Below are positions 10,875-22,981 of a DNA stretch of 64,000 nt, piece after piece. The stretch is from Amborella trichopoda (taxonomy: Eukaryota; Streptophyta; Magnoliopsida; Amborellales; Amborellaceae). The first letter of the stretch is position 1. The number at the start of each line of letters is the position of its first letter. Location of the stretch: assembly GCF_000471905.2 (NCBI RefSeq), contig NW_006500031.1, forward strand, positions 3,543,846-3,607,845. The letters run 5' to 3'. A model generated the notes under the pieces. It was not told the DNA's origin. It saw only the letters and a list, made by a program, of their open reading frames with translations, and did not search any database. The translations under genes and the position numbers were made by a program.

Positions 10875-12260
10875 TCATGTCCTGCAAAGGGGGGCACATA
10901 GGATTGTGACTGTGAGGTGGGCACATGTGAGTATTTCTATAATCATAGCCTGTGAGGGGGAGCACATTTGATTGCAACTGTGAGGGGGGTACATGGTAGT
11001 ATTTCTATATCTATGGGTGAACATGATGTACCAGGTCATATATTTAGTTGTAGGCATTCTACCATATTTATCAACATCCGCCTTGACAATGTTGCGTTCT
11101 CGTTGCCACCAGTCATGTGTGTCGGTACTCAACTCGTCAATCCAACTTGTGGGATGTAAACCGACATTTTCCCTCCTATCCCACGTGCGTGGCTCAACAG
11201 GAATGACTTGTATCTTTCCAAATTGTTGTAATACACAATCAAATATATAGTACTTTGCAATGTTGAAACATATCATATATGACAGACACAACGTGTTTTA
11301 TTTAATTAGTGTATCTCTTGGACTGTACAAAAACATAAACACAACAAAAACATAACACAATAACACAATAATAACTTATTTGTATTTGTATTTACCTACA
11401 ATTACATAAGCACATAAGCATATCACTAACCATGTCAATTGAGATGTCACCAAACACTGTTATTGGGTATTTGCTACGTGGTTGTTTCTTCCACTTGTAA
11501 GCTCTAGGCATTTTTATGGTGATAGGTGTAGGCTTGTTTCCTAGAGCTGGAAAATTCTCAAAGATCCAACACTGCAAAAAAAAAACTAGAATGTGAAAAT
11601 ATAGCTAGAAGTAATTACTTTGAAGCCAAAGGAATTGTAAATATCTCAATATTTACTATAAAAATAATGAAAGTTACTTGTAGTAGTGTGCTGAAATGTG
11701 TATCATCGACCATGACCTAAGATAAGGAATGGTACAATACGGCAAGCGCTACTGCACCCCATACATACTTCTCTGCTTCATCGAGATCTCAAAACAGTTG
11801 CAGGTAATTTGTAAGCATTGATCCTTGAGATGCATTGGTAAATATAGTTGTGCCGAATAAATAAAGGAGATAAGCTCAAGTGTGTTAAAGCAGTTTTAAT
11901 TTGGTAGGCTTTTTTGGTAATTGCCTAAATTTTGTCCTCAGCCAAGTATTTTAAGACGACTCAACTTATCACCATTAGGGAAATCTCCCAAATACTCCAT
12001 GATGAAAGCTCTGTAGTCTGTAAGTCTGATGCCTGGTACAGGCTTGCCTGTCACATATCCTTACTATGTGCCACATATCGTGTAGGGTTGGAGTCATCTC
12101 ACCAACAGTTAAACATGCGGTATTGTCACCTTGCACCACTTCCCTATTAAGGCCCTCAATAGACTGTAATCGATATGGTAAACCCCAATGCCTGTCAAAG
12201 AGCTCAATCTGGTTTTTTCAACCAAAGCTACCTGTCGTGGATCTAGCTCCCATTTTCTCA
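10875..12260 (-). pseudogene. Plant mobile domain (PMD, MAIN/MAIL-like) remnant
   Basis: Read from 12260 down on the minus strand, pieces match the PMD consensus in order: LRKWELDPRQVALVEKT; LTVGEMTPTLHDMW (12075-12120), equivalent to the consensus 'LPVGEMTPTLQDV'; DLDEAEKYVWGAVALAVLY (about 11735-11795); FENFPALG (about 11550); then LQQFGKIQVIP, DTHDWW and KYMTWY (10950-11240). The frame shifts between pieces and has stops, so it is probably dead or contains unrecognised introns. PMD proteins are known both as host genes (MAIN, MAIL1, acting in silencing and genome stability in Arabidopsis) and as cargo of transposons. Here it lies directly downstream of a MULE transposase on the same strand, so transposon cargo is the likelier reading. 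Confidence 0.75.
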
Positions 12261-12775
12261 GGGTCTTAGTTGATTCATTAATACGAAAATTGTTTTTCTT
12301 CTAAAATGAAGTTTAATAAAAAATGACAACAGTTATTAACAATAAAAGAATTACCTAATGAATGTAAATCATGAATTAAAGTAAATAGACTATTGTACCT
12401 TTTCCCTTTGATCGGGCGAAGTTGATGAACTTGACTGTTATAGGTCTTGCATTGCTAAATCTATTTTTATTATCAGAGTTTACATGTGCACAACACATGT
12501 ATTAATAAAGTATGCTTCTGATTGCCCAAATTAATGAAATGATCAAGCATGGATATAAAGTATGTCAAACACTATGGATGTTACCTCAATGACACATGCT
12601 TCTGATTGTCTAAAGAACTCACAACTAACCACATCAAGAGTCAAGATTTCACGTTGAGTATACATAAAAAGCAGTATGTTAGATACAAGTATATGTCTTC
12701 AAGTGGGTGCTATAAATTAAAAAGACAGAATAAATAAGCCGAGTACAACTTTATACCTTCAAGTGGATGTTTTAC

Positions 12776-13794
12776 AATTTGCCTTGTTATGACCAGTTCC
12801 TTTGCACCGACTACAGTGAATAGGTCGTACTAGTACTTCCTGTGACTCGATGCGATTCTTTTTAGGTCGGTCTGGGGGGCTCCTTAAGTGAGGTGGAAGT
12901 ACTCTTACTCCCAAGGTATTGTTCCTTCAATGATGTCCCATCGAAAGATAGAAGTGAATGACATCCATTTTTGAGGCCATGTATTGACCCGTAAAAGCTT
13001 AAGAACAATCGACGAAATCTATTACCTGGCCATATTTGTCCTGTCGCATAACTACTAGGATTCGTCTCCATTACATGGTTTACATATGCTGGTAACTGGT
13101 TGTATGCCTCTTCTTGCAAACCATGTATGTCTTTGACGGCCGTTTCTTTTCCTCACCAAGCTTTCCAACAAGGTAATTCCAACCCATAATCTTGAGACAA
13201 ATCACTCATGATTTCTCTAGCCTTGTAATGGGCAGTGTGACTTAATTTATCCTTGATTAAGGATGCAACTTGTGAAGCTCTTCTATGTACATCATTGTTT
13301 GTCTCAATATTGCATGAGTGATCTATTTTCCATATTTTGATTATAAAAATATCTGTCTTGCCAAACTTCTCAGCATATATCTTCCATTTGCATCCTTCAC
13401 CCTTGCATTTTTCCCTTACGCGATACCCCTCATTTATAACAAGATGATATGTTAAATGGCTTGCTATAGCAAACGTGCAAAGGGCTTCTCAAAAATCTTC
13501 TAAAGATTCAAACTGCTGCCCTATCCCAGAAAGTGCATTCTCACATGTTCTAAGAAATTTTGGTGTATTGCTTTGTTCGAAGACAGAGACTAAAACATTA
13601 GAGGAATGTGGGGGTCTAACCTTTTCGACTATCATAGTATTATGTGAAGTACTTCCACCCCTACGTTCACTTCTATCAAATTCATAGACAAGCACTTCAT
13701 TCTCACCTTCATGGGCGTTCAACATCTTAATAATATCATCATCAGTGTATAGGTTTACAATAAATCTTTTATTTCTTAGGACAAAATACCTCAA
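12776..13794 (-). pseudogene. MULE (Mutator-like) transposase, catalytic core deleted
   Basis: From 13794 down: an N-terminal region (YFVLRNKRFIVNLY); the MULE DNA-binding region with WRKY-GCM1-type zinc ligands (KCKGEGCKWKIYAEKF, then IDHSCN; 13290-13480); the linker region (HRRASQVASLIKDKL); a stop after CWKAW near 13155; the start of the transposase domain (RFRRLFLSFYGSIHG, then FDGTSLKEQYLG; about 12900-13060). It then jumps directly to the C-terminal PP.LR.PPDRPKKNR stretch and a CCHC knuckle CSRCKGTGHNKANC (about 12776-12817). The roughly 300 residues that carry the rest of the DDE core in intact MULEs are missing at about 12900-12910. The element is therefore non-autonomous. No TIRs or 9-bp target duplication could be placed. 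Confidence 0.88.
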
Positions 13795-13799
13795 ATATA

Positions 13800-15430
13800 T
13801 AAGTGGATATAAAATGAGAACCGCTCTACTACGTATTTTCGCATGTCATCTAACCTAATACTAATGTCAATCATAAATATACATGCATCCACCAATATAA
13901 TCTAAAGTCCCATCGATACTTGATCAGAGTTCTCCACTAAAAATACAATAACTCAATCTGTTATCACCCATTTTCTTTTATCTTGCACAAGATTTGTAAT
14001 AATTTGCACTCCACACATTGTATTACAACATCTTAATACTAGCTTTGAACTTGCAAAAGTTTGGCAGGCTGTTAGATTTTTTTTCAAAGAGCTACAATTA
14101 AATTTTAACAAGAGGTAGACATATTGTTGGGGGTATATAAACAAAAACAAGAGCTACGCATAATTTTTTTTTTTAATGAACTAAAGTTAACAAGAAAAAT
14201 ATGATGGATCATTCATACCCTAAATTGACAATAAAACAAATTCAATTCAAGCCAATAGAGAATAAATTTACAATAGGGGAAAAAAATTTACAACTTCCAA
14301 TAGGGGACAATTTATTCTCTCTAATTTGCAACAGACCATAGGGGACACATGTTTTGATCTTTTCATTTTTTCTTTCTTTGTTGTAAAAAGGGCAACTCTA
14401 TAAGTCTGACCTTCACACTTACTAGTTTGACCCTTCTTTCTTACTTCTCTCTATAACAGGCTCTCTCCTCTAGTAAATTTTGTGTACAGCTAACATTACC
14501 ATGAGTCCCGTTTCGCGGGCTCTCTCGGTTGATCTTCTATTGTCTATTCTCTTTTTATATTAATACAAAAGTAAACAGTTTCAAAAAAAAAAAAATACAA
14601 CTACCAATAACATTCAAGCCTAAAGATACCACATTCAAACCAATCTCTATTCTTTTAGATAGTTTTAACATAGTGGATATTCAAGATTGAGAAACAAATA
14701 TATAGGGATTCAATTTACTCTCTCTGATTTAAATCTTCAATGCATGCACGAAGAATTGATCTAGCCACGAAAGGAATGTCACATAATATATATCATCAAT
14801 AATTTGTCTAAATAAAATCTAAAAAAGTAAATTTTCATGTGGGATCAAAGAGAAAACCATCTAAAAACCACTAGCCTGATTTATTTTTTATTTTTATAGA
14901 GAGGACAGTAATTTATTTTTTATTTTTACAAAAGTAAATTACACCCTCTTTCATACATGTGATGGGCTGATTTGGGGCTAAGATCGAGCTCGGGCTTTGG
15001 GGGCTTCGGCTAAAACCACTAGCCCGATCTAGTTCACAGACAGATGAGGTGGTGTATACTTTGTGGAGAGAGAACGCCAGATAGGGTGAGAGCTCGATTG
15101 TTTTAGGAGAGAGAGAGAGAGGGAGATAGGGTGAGAGCTCGAGCTTGAAAGGGAGCTTGGGCTTGATTTGGGGGAGAGAGACAGAGGATAAGTAAATCAT
15201 GGGGTAAATCATGAAGAGAGAGAACGCGAGTAAAGAGAGAGAGTGAGTAGAATTGGGTTAGGTTCGTGGGTAAGGGAGGGGTAGTATTCTCATTTTTTTC
15301 TTTTTTCTTTAGGTGGGGGAGTATTTGCTAGGAAATATGGGTTTGGAAAAAAAGTAGTTAAGAAAGTTTAGGTGGGGGGTAAGTTGAATGAATAGTTGAT
15401 TTTGGGTTGGTTTATGTAATTTTCCCTTTA
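13800..15430. other. AT-rich intergenic region, one GA-rich stretch
   Basis: No coding unit was recognised. 15070-15240 is GA-rich, with repeats of GAGAGAGA and AGGGTGAGAGCTCGA. An open minus-strand frame there (14913-15212) is compositional. The 5' part of the MULE may lie at 13800-14200 but shows no clear homology. Confidence 0.5.
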
Positions 15431-15461
15431 AAATATACTTAAGCATTTTTCAAATCAAAAC
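15431..15461. repeat. 31-bp direct repeat, left copy flanking Copia-1
   Basis: The 31 bp match 20847-20877 with one mismatch (shared core CTTAAGCATTTTTCAAATC). The two copies bracket the decayed Copia element. They could be short LTR remnants, or repeats through which a deletion or insertion occurred. Confidence 0.8.
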
Positions 15462-16128
15462 ATAGGAAACATATTATTTGCATACCATGAAAGTATCTTT
15501 CAATTTGAACTTTCACTTAGAGTGTACACTATAACGTCTATCAAGTATCGTGGTAGCATAAAGCTTTAAACCAAGTTGTTTATCTAGCAAACTAGTAGTA
15601 TAACTCACAAACAATATTCAACTCTGATGCTTTTTTAGCTGCCAACATGTTTTGGGTCTTGTGCTTATATCCCAATTTCATAAGTGCTCTAGAGACAAGT
15701 CCATCTCATAGGAAGCGGCCTCACTTCCGCACTTATAAAAGTGTCTATCAAGAGTGCTCTTATATATAAAACACTCTAACTTTTATAGTTTATAGACAAC
15801 ATTAAGAGCATAGATCTTCCTACTAATATACAGGTCATCATTAGACTTATCCACCGTATAGATTTTTGTATGAATGGGTGTTTTTTATATTTTTTCATCT
15901 AGTGACCAAACTAACTCTACGTACAATTTTGTTTTACCATATTGAACATAGAATTTTCAGGTTACAAAAGATTAAGTTGGGTTTCTACTGTAGATGATTA
16001 CTCAATGGATTCTAGCCCCATTCATTTTGACATCTTACTAATGTCATCCCTTGCAAGGCAATTAATCAAAGGATTAGCTAAATTTTTCTTTGATCTTACA
16101 TATTCTACATTAATCACTTCATCTCCAA

Positions 16129-19100
16129 TTAACATTTTAATAGAGTTATGTCTTCTCGTAATATGTGTAGATTTTTTATTATATATATCATTACAAGCTC
16201 TCGCAATAGTAGCTTGTTATCACCATATATTGTTATTGCAGGTACAGGTTTTGGCCATATGGGAATGTCATATAACAAATTCTTTAGCCAATCGACCTCT
16301 TTGCCGGTAGAGTCCAAAGCAATAATTTCAAAATCCATAGTAGAGCGTGAAATACACGTTTGTTTATTACCCTCGTGATATTGCACCACCCACTAATGTA
16401 AATATCTATTCCGATGTTGATAATGAATCTTGGATTTCATTATTCCAATTAGCATTCATGTAACATTCCAATTCTCTGGGATAAGCCACATATTTTATGT
16501 CATAATTGATAGTTCTTTTCAAGTATCTTAATACTCGGGATATCACATCCTAATGCTCTTTACTTGGATAACTTGTATATCTATAAAGTTTGCCTACCCC
16601 ATATGCAATGTTAGGCCTCATGCAAGTTATTGCATACATCAAACTACCCTAGCATATTCAAGTTGCGATATACAACTCCCATCATTTTTCTTTAACTTAA
16701 TATGATGATCTATTAAGGTAAAGACTAGATTACTATCAGTATGCTCAAATTTATTAAGTATTTTCTCAATGTAGTGAGATTGAGTCAAAATTAATACTTT
16801 TTCTTTTCTCACTATTTCGATACCAAGTATCACATCAGCCTCTTCAAAGTCCTTAATATCAAATTTAGATATGAAAGTTAGCTTCCTCCACAATTTCTAG
16901 ATTAAAGCCAAAGATAAGCTTGTTATCTACATATAGACAAATAATGACACAGAAAGAATTCATTTTCTTACTATATGCACATTTATCAGCTTCATTTCTC
17001 TTAAAACTGTTTGACATCAACACATTGTCAAATTTCTTATGCGATTGTTTATGTGCTTGTTTTAGTCCATAAATTGATTTAACCAATTTTCAAACTTTGT
17101 TCTCATGACCTTGCATTTCAAGCCCTTTGGGCTGTTGTCACCATTTTAAAAAATAGTTTTTACATCCATTTGATGTATGACTAGATGATTGATAGAGGCT
17201 ATTGCTAAGAGCAATCTAATGGTAGCAATTCTTGTTACAGGTGCATATGTGTCAAAATAATTAGTGCCTTCTTTTCGTTTAAAACCTTTCGCAACTAAAA
17301 TCCATTTACATCTAATGGGTTTAGAATTAGGTGGAATTTATTAGCTATTATAGAATCCATTTCATTATTTATAGTTTCTCTCCAAACAATAGCATCTTGA
17401 GATACCAACTCTTCATTTAGAGATGTAGGATCTTCCTCCACATTTGAGATTATAGGTAATGAATTCAAATGTTTATTTTGATTAGCCTCAACAAAATAAA
17501 TATAAAAGTCAGATCCAAAATTGTAAGATGGATTATCTCTAATTAGCTTAGTTCTTCTTGATTCTATTATTCCATCATCGTTATTTTCAATATGTTCTTT
17601 ATCAACATATTCATCATTTTCATTATTATTTTCATTTTGCATGCTAATTGATTCATTCAATTCACTTTTACAAGTGAGATTTTCAAAAAATCCAACATCT
17701 CTAGATTCTATAATAATGTTATAAATTAGATCAAAAAATCTATAAGCTTTGTTAGTTTGAGAATATCTCACAAAAACACATTTAGAAGTTCTAAGACCTA
17801 ATTTATTTCTTTTAGGATCTAGAAGTTTAACATATAAAAGACAACCCTATACTTTGAAAAAACTCAAAGAAGGTTTTCTATCAAACTAAAGCTCATAAGG
17901 GGTATTATCACGCTTTTTATAAGGAAATCTATTCAAAATAAAGTATGCAGATAATAAAGCTTCACCCCACAAATTCAATGGCAAGAAAGAAGAAATAAGC
18001 ATTGCATTTACCATTTCAACTAAAGATCTATTTTTCCTTTTCGCTAGTCCATTTTGTTGAGGGGTATAAGGACTTGATGAATAATGTCATTATTTTCACA
18101 AAACCCATTAAAGCCATTTGATAAATATTCTCCTCCTCTATCAGTTCTAATAATTTTGATTTTCCTACTAAGTTGATTTTCAACTTTCGCTTTGAAAATT
18201 TTAAATTTTTCAAAAGCCTTATACATATGTCTAAACAAATAAAGGTAATAAAATCTAGAAAGATCACCAATAAAGGTAATAAAGTATCTTTTACCACTTC
18301 TAGTTAGAACATTATTTAAATCACATACATCACTATGTATAAGTCCTAGCAATTCACTATTTCTTTTAATTAAAGAAAATGGTTTTCTAGTTATTTTAGC
18401 TTATACACATACTTCACATTTTTCTCTAGTTAATTCATTACAATTAAAAATTAATCCTAATTTAACCAAAGATTTAATAGAAACATAATTAACATGTTGT
18501 AATCTATCATGTCATACTTACAAGAAGTCACAATATAAGTAGAAGACTTATTCATTTCATTGATAAGATCAAATTTGAACATCACATCACATGGGTGTCC
18601 ATTTCCATCAAATACACAATTTTTAGTCAATATGAGTTTGTCAGACCCAATGACCATTTCAAAGCTCTTCTTGTTCAATATATATCCTGAAACAAGCTTT
18701 ATTCTCATGTCTGGTATGTAGTATACATTTTCTAATGTGAATACCTTGCCTAAACTAAAATTTAGTTCCACCATACCCTTTCCAAGCATGTTTGTCCTAG
18801 CTTATGTTCCAAGTTGAACTGAATTACAGTCATCCACTGCTTCAAAAGTCTTAAACGTGTCTTGATTCTTAAACATATGAATGGTAGCGCTGGTATTGCC
18901 CACCATCCATTGTCTTTATCAATTTTGTTTACTTCGATGATCATTGCTACAAATTTTTCTTCAGTGGTCAAGTTCACTTGGTCTTTAGGCCTTTTGAGCC
19001 CTTTCTAGTGTCGGCATTCTCTTGAATAGTGTTCTGATTTTTCACATACATAACAAGTGGATTACTTTTTATTTTTATTGGCAATAGACTTTTGGTCCTT

Positions 19101-19822
19101 GTAATTTTCATATGGACGTTAGGAAAGAAATGCTTCTTATTATATGAAGTACTTGATTTTTGCTCAAAAAGGTTTGCCTTAGAGTAAAAATTAATTGATT
19201 CATCTTTCTTTTCCCTAAGTCTATTCTCTTCTTCAGTTCGAAGAGATATTTGAAGTTGGACCAAATTAAGATCAACTTTTTTGTATTTCATCTTTTTTTG
19301 GTACTCTCTCCAAGATAGGGGTAACTTACGAATTATAGAGCCTACTAGGAAATATTCATCCAACAAAATACTATAATCTTTAAGTTCATTGACTACAAGC
19401 AGCAACTCATATACTTGAGAGAGAATATGTTTGTTTTTAATGAATTTAAAATCTAAAACGTTATAGATAAAAAATCTTTTGTTACCAGACTCTTCCATGA
19501 GGTACTTGGTTTCAAGTAGTTTCCATAGCTCTCTTGTCGTACCAATGGAGGCATACATATCATAGATCGGATCCGCCAAGGCATTTAGAATATGACCCTT
19601 GCATATATAGCCATCCTCCATCCATCTCTTGTATGATTGAGTTTGCTCGTCGGTGGAGTCATCCGATGGTGGCGACGGTGCGGGAATTGACTCGGTGACA
19701 ATGTAAGCCACCTTGAGTACGGTAAGCAAAAAGAGAACATTTTTCTGTCATCTCTTGAAATTCGGCCCGTTGAAGCGTTCAAGTCGAGTAAAATCGTAAT
19801 TCATGACTTTCAAAGAAGTCAT
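16129..19822 (-). pseudogene. Copia-1 gag-pol remnant (Ty1/Copia)
   Basis: Read from 19822 down in Ty1/Copia order (gag-PR-IN-RT-RH). Gag starts at ATG 19822 (MTSLKVMNYDFTRLERFNG) and has one TGA where FKRW would be expected. A CCHC knuckle (CYVCEKSEHYSREC, near 19010-19055) is intact but lies in a shifted frame. The protease site near 18890 reads GNTSATIH instead of D-S/T-G-AT. The integrase (18028-18352) keeps IHSDVC and RTDRGGEY. The RT (16865-17330) has LYVDN in place of YVDD, so one catalytic Asp is lost. RNase H lies at 16129-16480. Several frameshifts are present. No LTR pair could be aligned; only the 31-bp repeat is shared by the flanks. Confidence 0.9.
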
Positions 19823-20846
19823 GGCAATCTCCTTTCTTTCACCCATCATCTTCAATTGTTAGAATTTGGTTGAGTGAAAAGGGAGAAAAAAATTGTACGA
19901 TTTCGAAAATTAGATCTCGAACTCCTCTTGTTTTCAGGCACGCAGGAGCGCTGTCTCAAGACGATATTTGTCTCCCTTCGATATAGAATTTGATGTGCAT
20001 AAGAAGGGCAATTTGTCATTCGGGATACAGGAAAACATAGATGTCTTTTTCAATATTCTTAAGCATTATGCACCCAAGCTTGGAACCTACATAATAGACA
20101 CCAAAGTCTTGATAGTTTAGAGAGACAAAGAGAAAATCGAGAAGAGAGACAGAGTTAGCCCACTGGATCCTGGAAGTGCAGAGACTAGTATGTTATTTAG
20201 AGGCTCAAAAGTTGTTCTAAGTGTCCATCTCGTATGCAGATAGAAGCTCTATTATATAGAGCTATAAGGTGGCTATCTATTAACTATAGTGGTGGTTACT
20301 TGCACCACCAGCCAAAGTTACATGCAGACCCTTAACTCACTTGTAGTAATGGTTATATGCACTTTAACTCTCTTGATGGTTGCTGTTACAACCTCCTTTT
20401 GCCTCCATCTTATCAATATTTAGACGACTGTTATATGTCCCACATGCATCAATGACTAGATGATTGTTTGGCTCCCCCATACGAGCCAGGCTCATAAAAA
20501 GATAACGAGTCATGAGCCGCACATGTGCTCGGGCGAGGGATGCCTCATGCACCGATGCACGCGTGGAATGCAAAGTGCACCATCAAGTGCCCTTGTGCCC
20601 ATACACACGCCCTCGCCCTTGCACATGCACACATATGTGCGCATGCACATGCGCATCGCATGCTTCGTGTGCTTCACACATGCACATTCTCTCTCCTTTG
20701 CACTTAGAGTATATTGCATGTGAATATGTGCTCTTAAATACCGCTCAAGAAGCTTTCTTCTCTTCAATGTGAGACTTAAACCTACATCTTTCTCTCTCTA
20801 CTAAAACAATTTAAAAAATAACAATAAAATCAAAGTTGTTGTTTTG
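19823..20846 (-). other. Presumed 5' LTR / leader region of Copia-1
   Basis: This lies upstream of gag on the minus strand. It contains repeated GAGAGACA-like motifs and a GC-richer block with alternating purines and pyrimidines (20575-20670, CATGCACACATATGTGCGCA). No LTR end or primer-binding site could be placed. Open frames on both strands at 20460-20770 are by-products of the CATGCAC repeats. Confidence 0.35.
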
Positions 20847-20877
20847 AAATACACTTAAGCATTTTTCAAATCAAAAC
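20847..20877. repeat. 31-bp direct repeat, right copy flanking Copia-1
   Basis: Partner of 15431-15461, with one mismatch. Confidence 0.8.
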
Positions 20878-21067
20878 TACCAAAAGATTTATGGAACTGA
20901 GGTGCACTTTCTCAGCCCATAGAGTAAGCTTTTTAGGGAACCCTAAGGTTCCTCAAACTCTCAAAACCCAAAAACTCTAAACTCAAGACCCAATACGCAA
21001 TTGCTTGGCAGCAAAACCCAGCACTGTAATTCTATCTCACAAACAAATAAAGATCCAAACATTCTAA

Positions 21068-22978
21068 GGGCCCATTTGGATCCCTGGATTTTTCAATACT
21101 AAGAAAAGTCAATCCTGGAATTGAGATTTTCTAGAATGGACATTTCATGGATATAGTATATGTTGTTAGGATTATCAGGTAGAAATCAAGAAAATGCAAA
21201 TTCTTTGTTTAGATTGCCTGGAATATTTTTTTCTCGGAAATACAAATCCTCTCTCTCTCTATAAATTTGAGATAGTTTCTTTCTCTAAAATTTGATATGG
21301 TTTTTCTCTAAAATTTTAATACACACTCTTTCAAAAATTTAAAATTTGAAATAGTTTCTCTCTCTAAAAATTTTAGATACTTTCCCTTTCTAAAATTCCA
21401 AATAGTTTCTTTCTCTAAAATTTTGAGATACTTTCTCTCCCTAAAACTTAAAATTTGATATAGTTTCTCTCTCAAAACAATTTTAAGTAGTTTCTCTCTC
21501 AAAAAGAGATGTAGTTTATCTCTCTAAAAATTTAAGGTTCTTTCTCAATCTACAACTTAAAATTTGAGATAGCTTCTTTTTTAAATTTTTGAAATAGTTT
21601 CTCTCTCTAAGAAATGTTAGGTACTTTCTCACTCTAAAATGTGATATAGTTACTTTTTCTAAAATTTTAAGATGCTTTCTCTCTAAAATTTTTAAGCAGT
21701 TTCTTTCTCTAAAATTTTGAGTTAGTTTATCCTTCTAAATTTTTTTAATTTTTTAGGTAGTTTCTTTCTCAAAGTTTTATATGTACCCTCTCTAAAACTT
21801 AAAATTTAAGATAGCTTCTCTATCTAATTTTTTTGAAATAGTTTTTCTATCTAAAAATTTAAGGTACTTTCTCTATCTAAAGGTTGATAAAGTTTATCTC
21901 TCGAAAGTTTTAAGATATTTTCTCTCTGCAAAACTTAAAATTTGATATAGTTTCTCACTTTCAAAATTTGAGATAGTTTCTCTCTCTAAAATTTCAGATA
22001 CTTTCTCTCGCTAAAACTTAAAATTTGAGATAATTCTCTCTTTAAAAATTTGAGATAGTTTCTCTCTCTAAAATATAATATAGTTTCTATCTCTTAAAAT
22101 TTAAATTTTTTTCTCTATCTAAAACTTAAAATTTGTGATAGTTTCTTTCTCAAAATTTTGAGATAGTTTACTTTAAAAAACTTTAGGTCCTTTCTCACTC
22201 TGAAATTTACTATAGTTACTTTCTCTAAAATTTTAAGTTACTCTCTCTCTCTCTAAAATTTCTAGTTTTTCTCTAAAAGTTTAATGTATTTCTCGCTCTA
22301 AAACTTAATATTTGAGATAGTTTCTCTATCTAAAATTTTTGAAATACTCTCTCTCTAAAAATTTCAAGTATTTTCTCCATCTAAATTTTGATATAATTTC
22401 TCTCTCTAAAGTTTTAAGATATTTTCTCTCTCTATAACTTAAAAAATTTGATATAGTTTCGCTCTAAAAATTTTCAAGTAGTTTCTCTATCTAAAATTTT
22501 GATATAGTTTCTAATATTTAAAAGTTTAATACTCTCTCTCTTTAAAACTTAAAATTTGAGATAATTTCTCCCTCTAAAACTTTTGCGATAATTCTCTCTA
22601 AAACATTTTATGTTCTTCATCTCTCTCAAATTTAATGTAGTTTATCTCTCTAAAATTTTAAGATACTTTTTCGCTCTAAAATTTTAAGATACTCTTTCTC
22701 TAAAATTTTAATATGTTTTGTCACTGTAAAATTTGATATAGTTTCTCTCTCTAAAATTTTGTTCTTCAGCAACAAAATGGATCATTTCCTTGAAATGTTA
22801 ATTCTACCTATTTTGTTAGAATTGAGATTTCCAAAATTTAAGTTTGAGTATTCAGAAATCCCATGGAAATATCAATTCGAACAGAAATGTCAATTCTAAG
22901 CATACCAAATACGATTGCTATGCTTTTTCCAGAAAAAGTAACTCCTAGAAATCTGAATCCAAGGATCCAAAAGTGTCT
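21068..22978. mobile_element. Harbinger/Tourist-like element filled with CT/TA-rich repeats
   Basis: The left end GGGCCCATTTGGATCCCTGG and the reverse complement of the right end, AGACACTTTTGGATCCTTGG, match at about 18 of 24 positions. Both ends are flanked by TAA (21065-21067 and 22979-22981), the 3-bp target duplication typical of PIF/Harbinger and Tourist MITEs. Subterminal sequence also pairs (AATCCTGGAATTGAGATTTT on the left, an AATGTCAATTCTA type on the right). The middle (about 21245-22760) is about 1.5 kb of a degenerate unit, roughly GATAGTTTCTCTCTCTAAAA plus an ATTTT-type stretch. No transposase frame is present, so it is non-autonomous. Confidence 0.75.
21245..22760. repeat. Degenerate TTTCTCTCTCTAAAATTT tandem repeat
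   Basis: Dozens of units of about 20-40 bp alternate TTTCTCTCTCTAAAA with AT-rich spacers such as ATTTGATATAG or ATTTTGAGATAG. The unit length is irregular and drift is strong. It lies wholly inside the Harbinger-like element. Confidence 0.85.
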
Positions 22979-22981
22979 TAA

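Noticed and set aside
20460-20772. Four overlapping frames rich in His, Cys and Met
   Set aside because: By-products of CATGCAC alternation, open on both strands.
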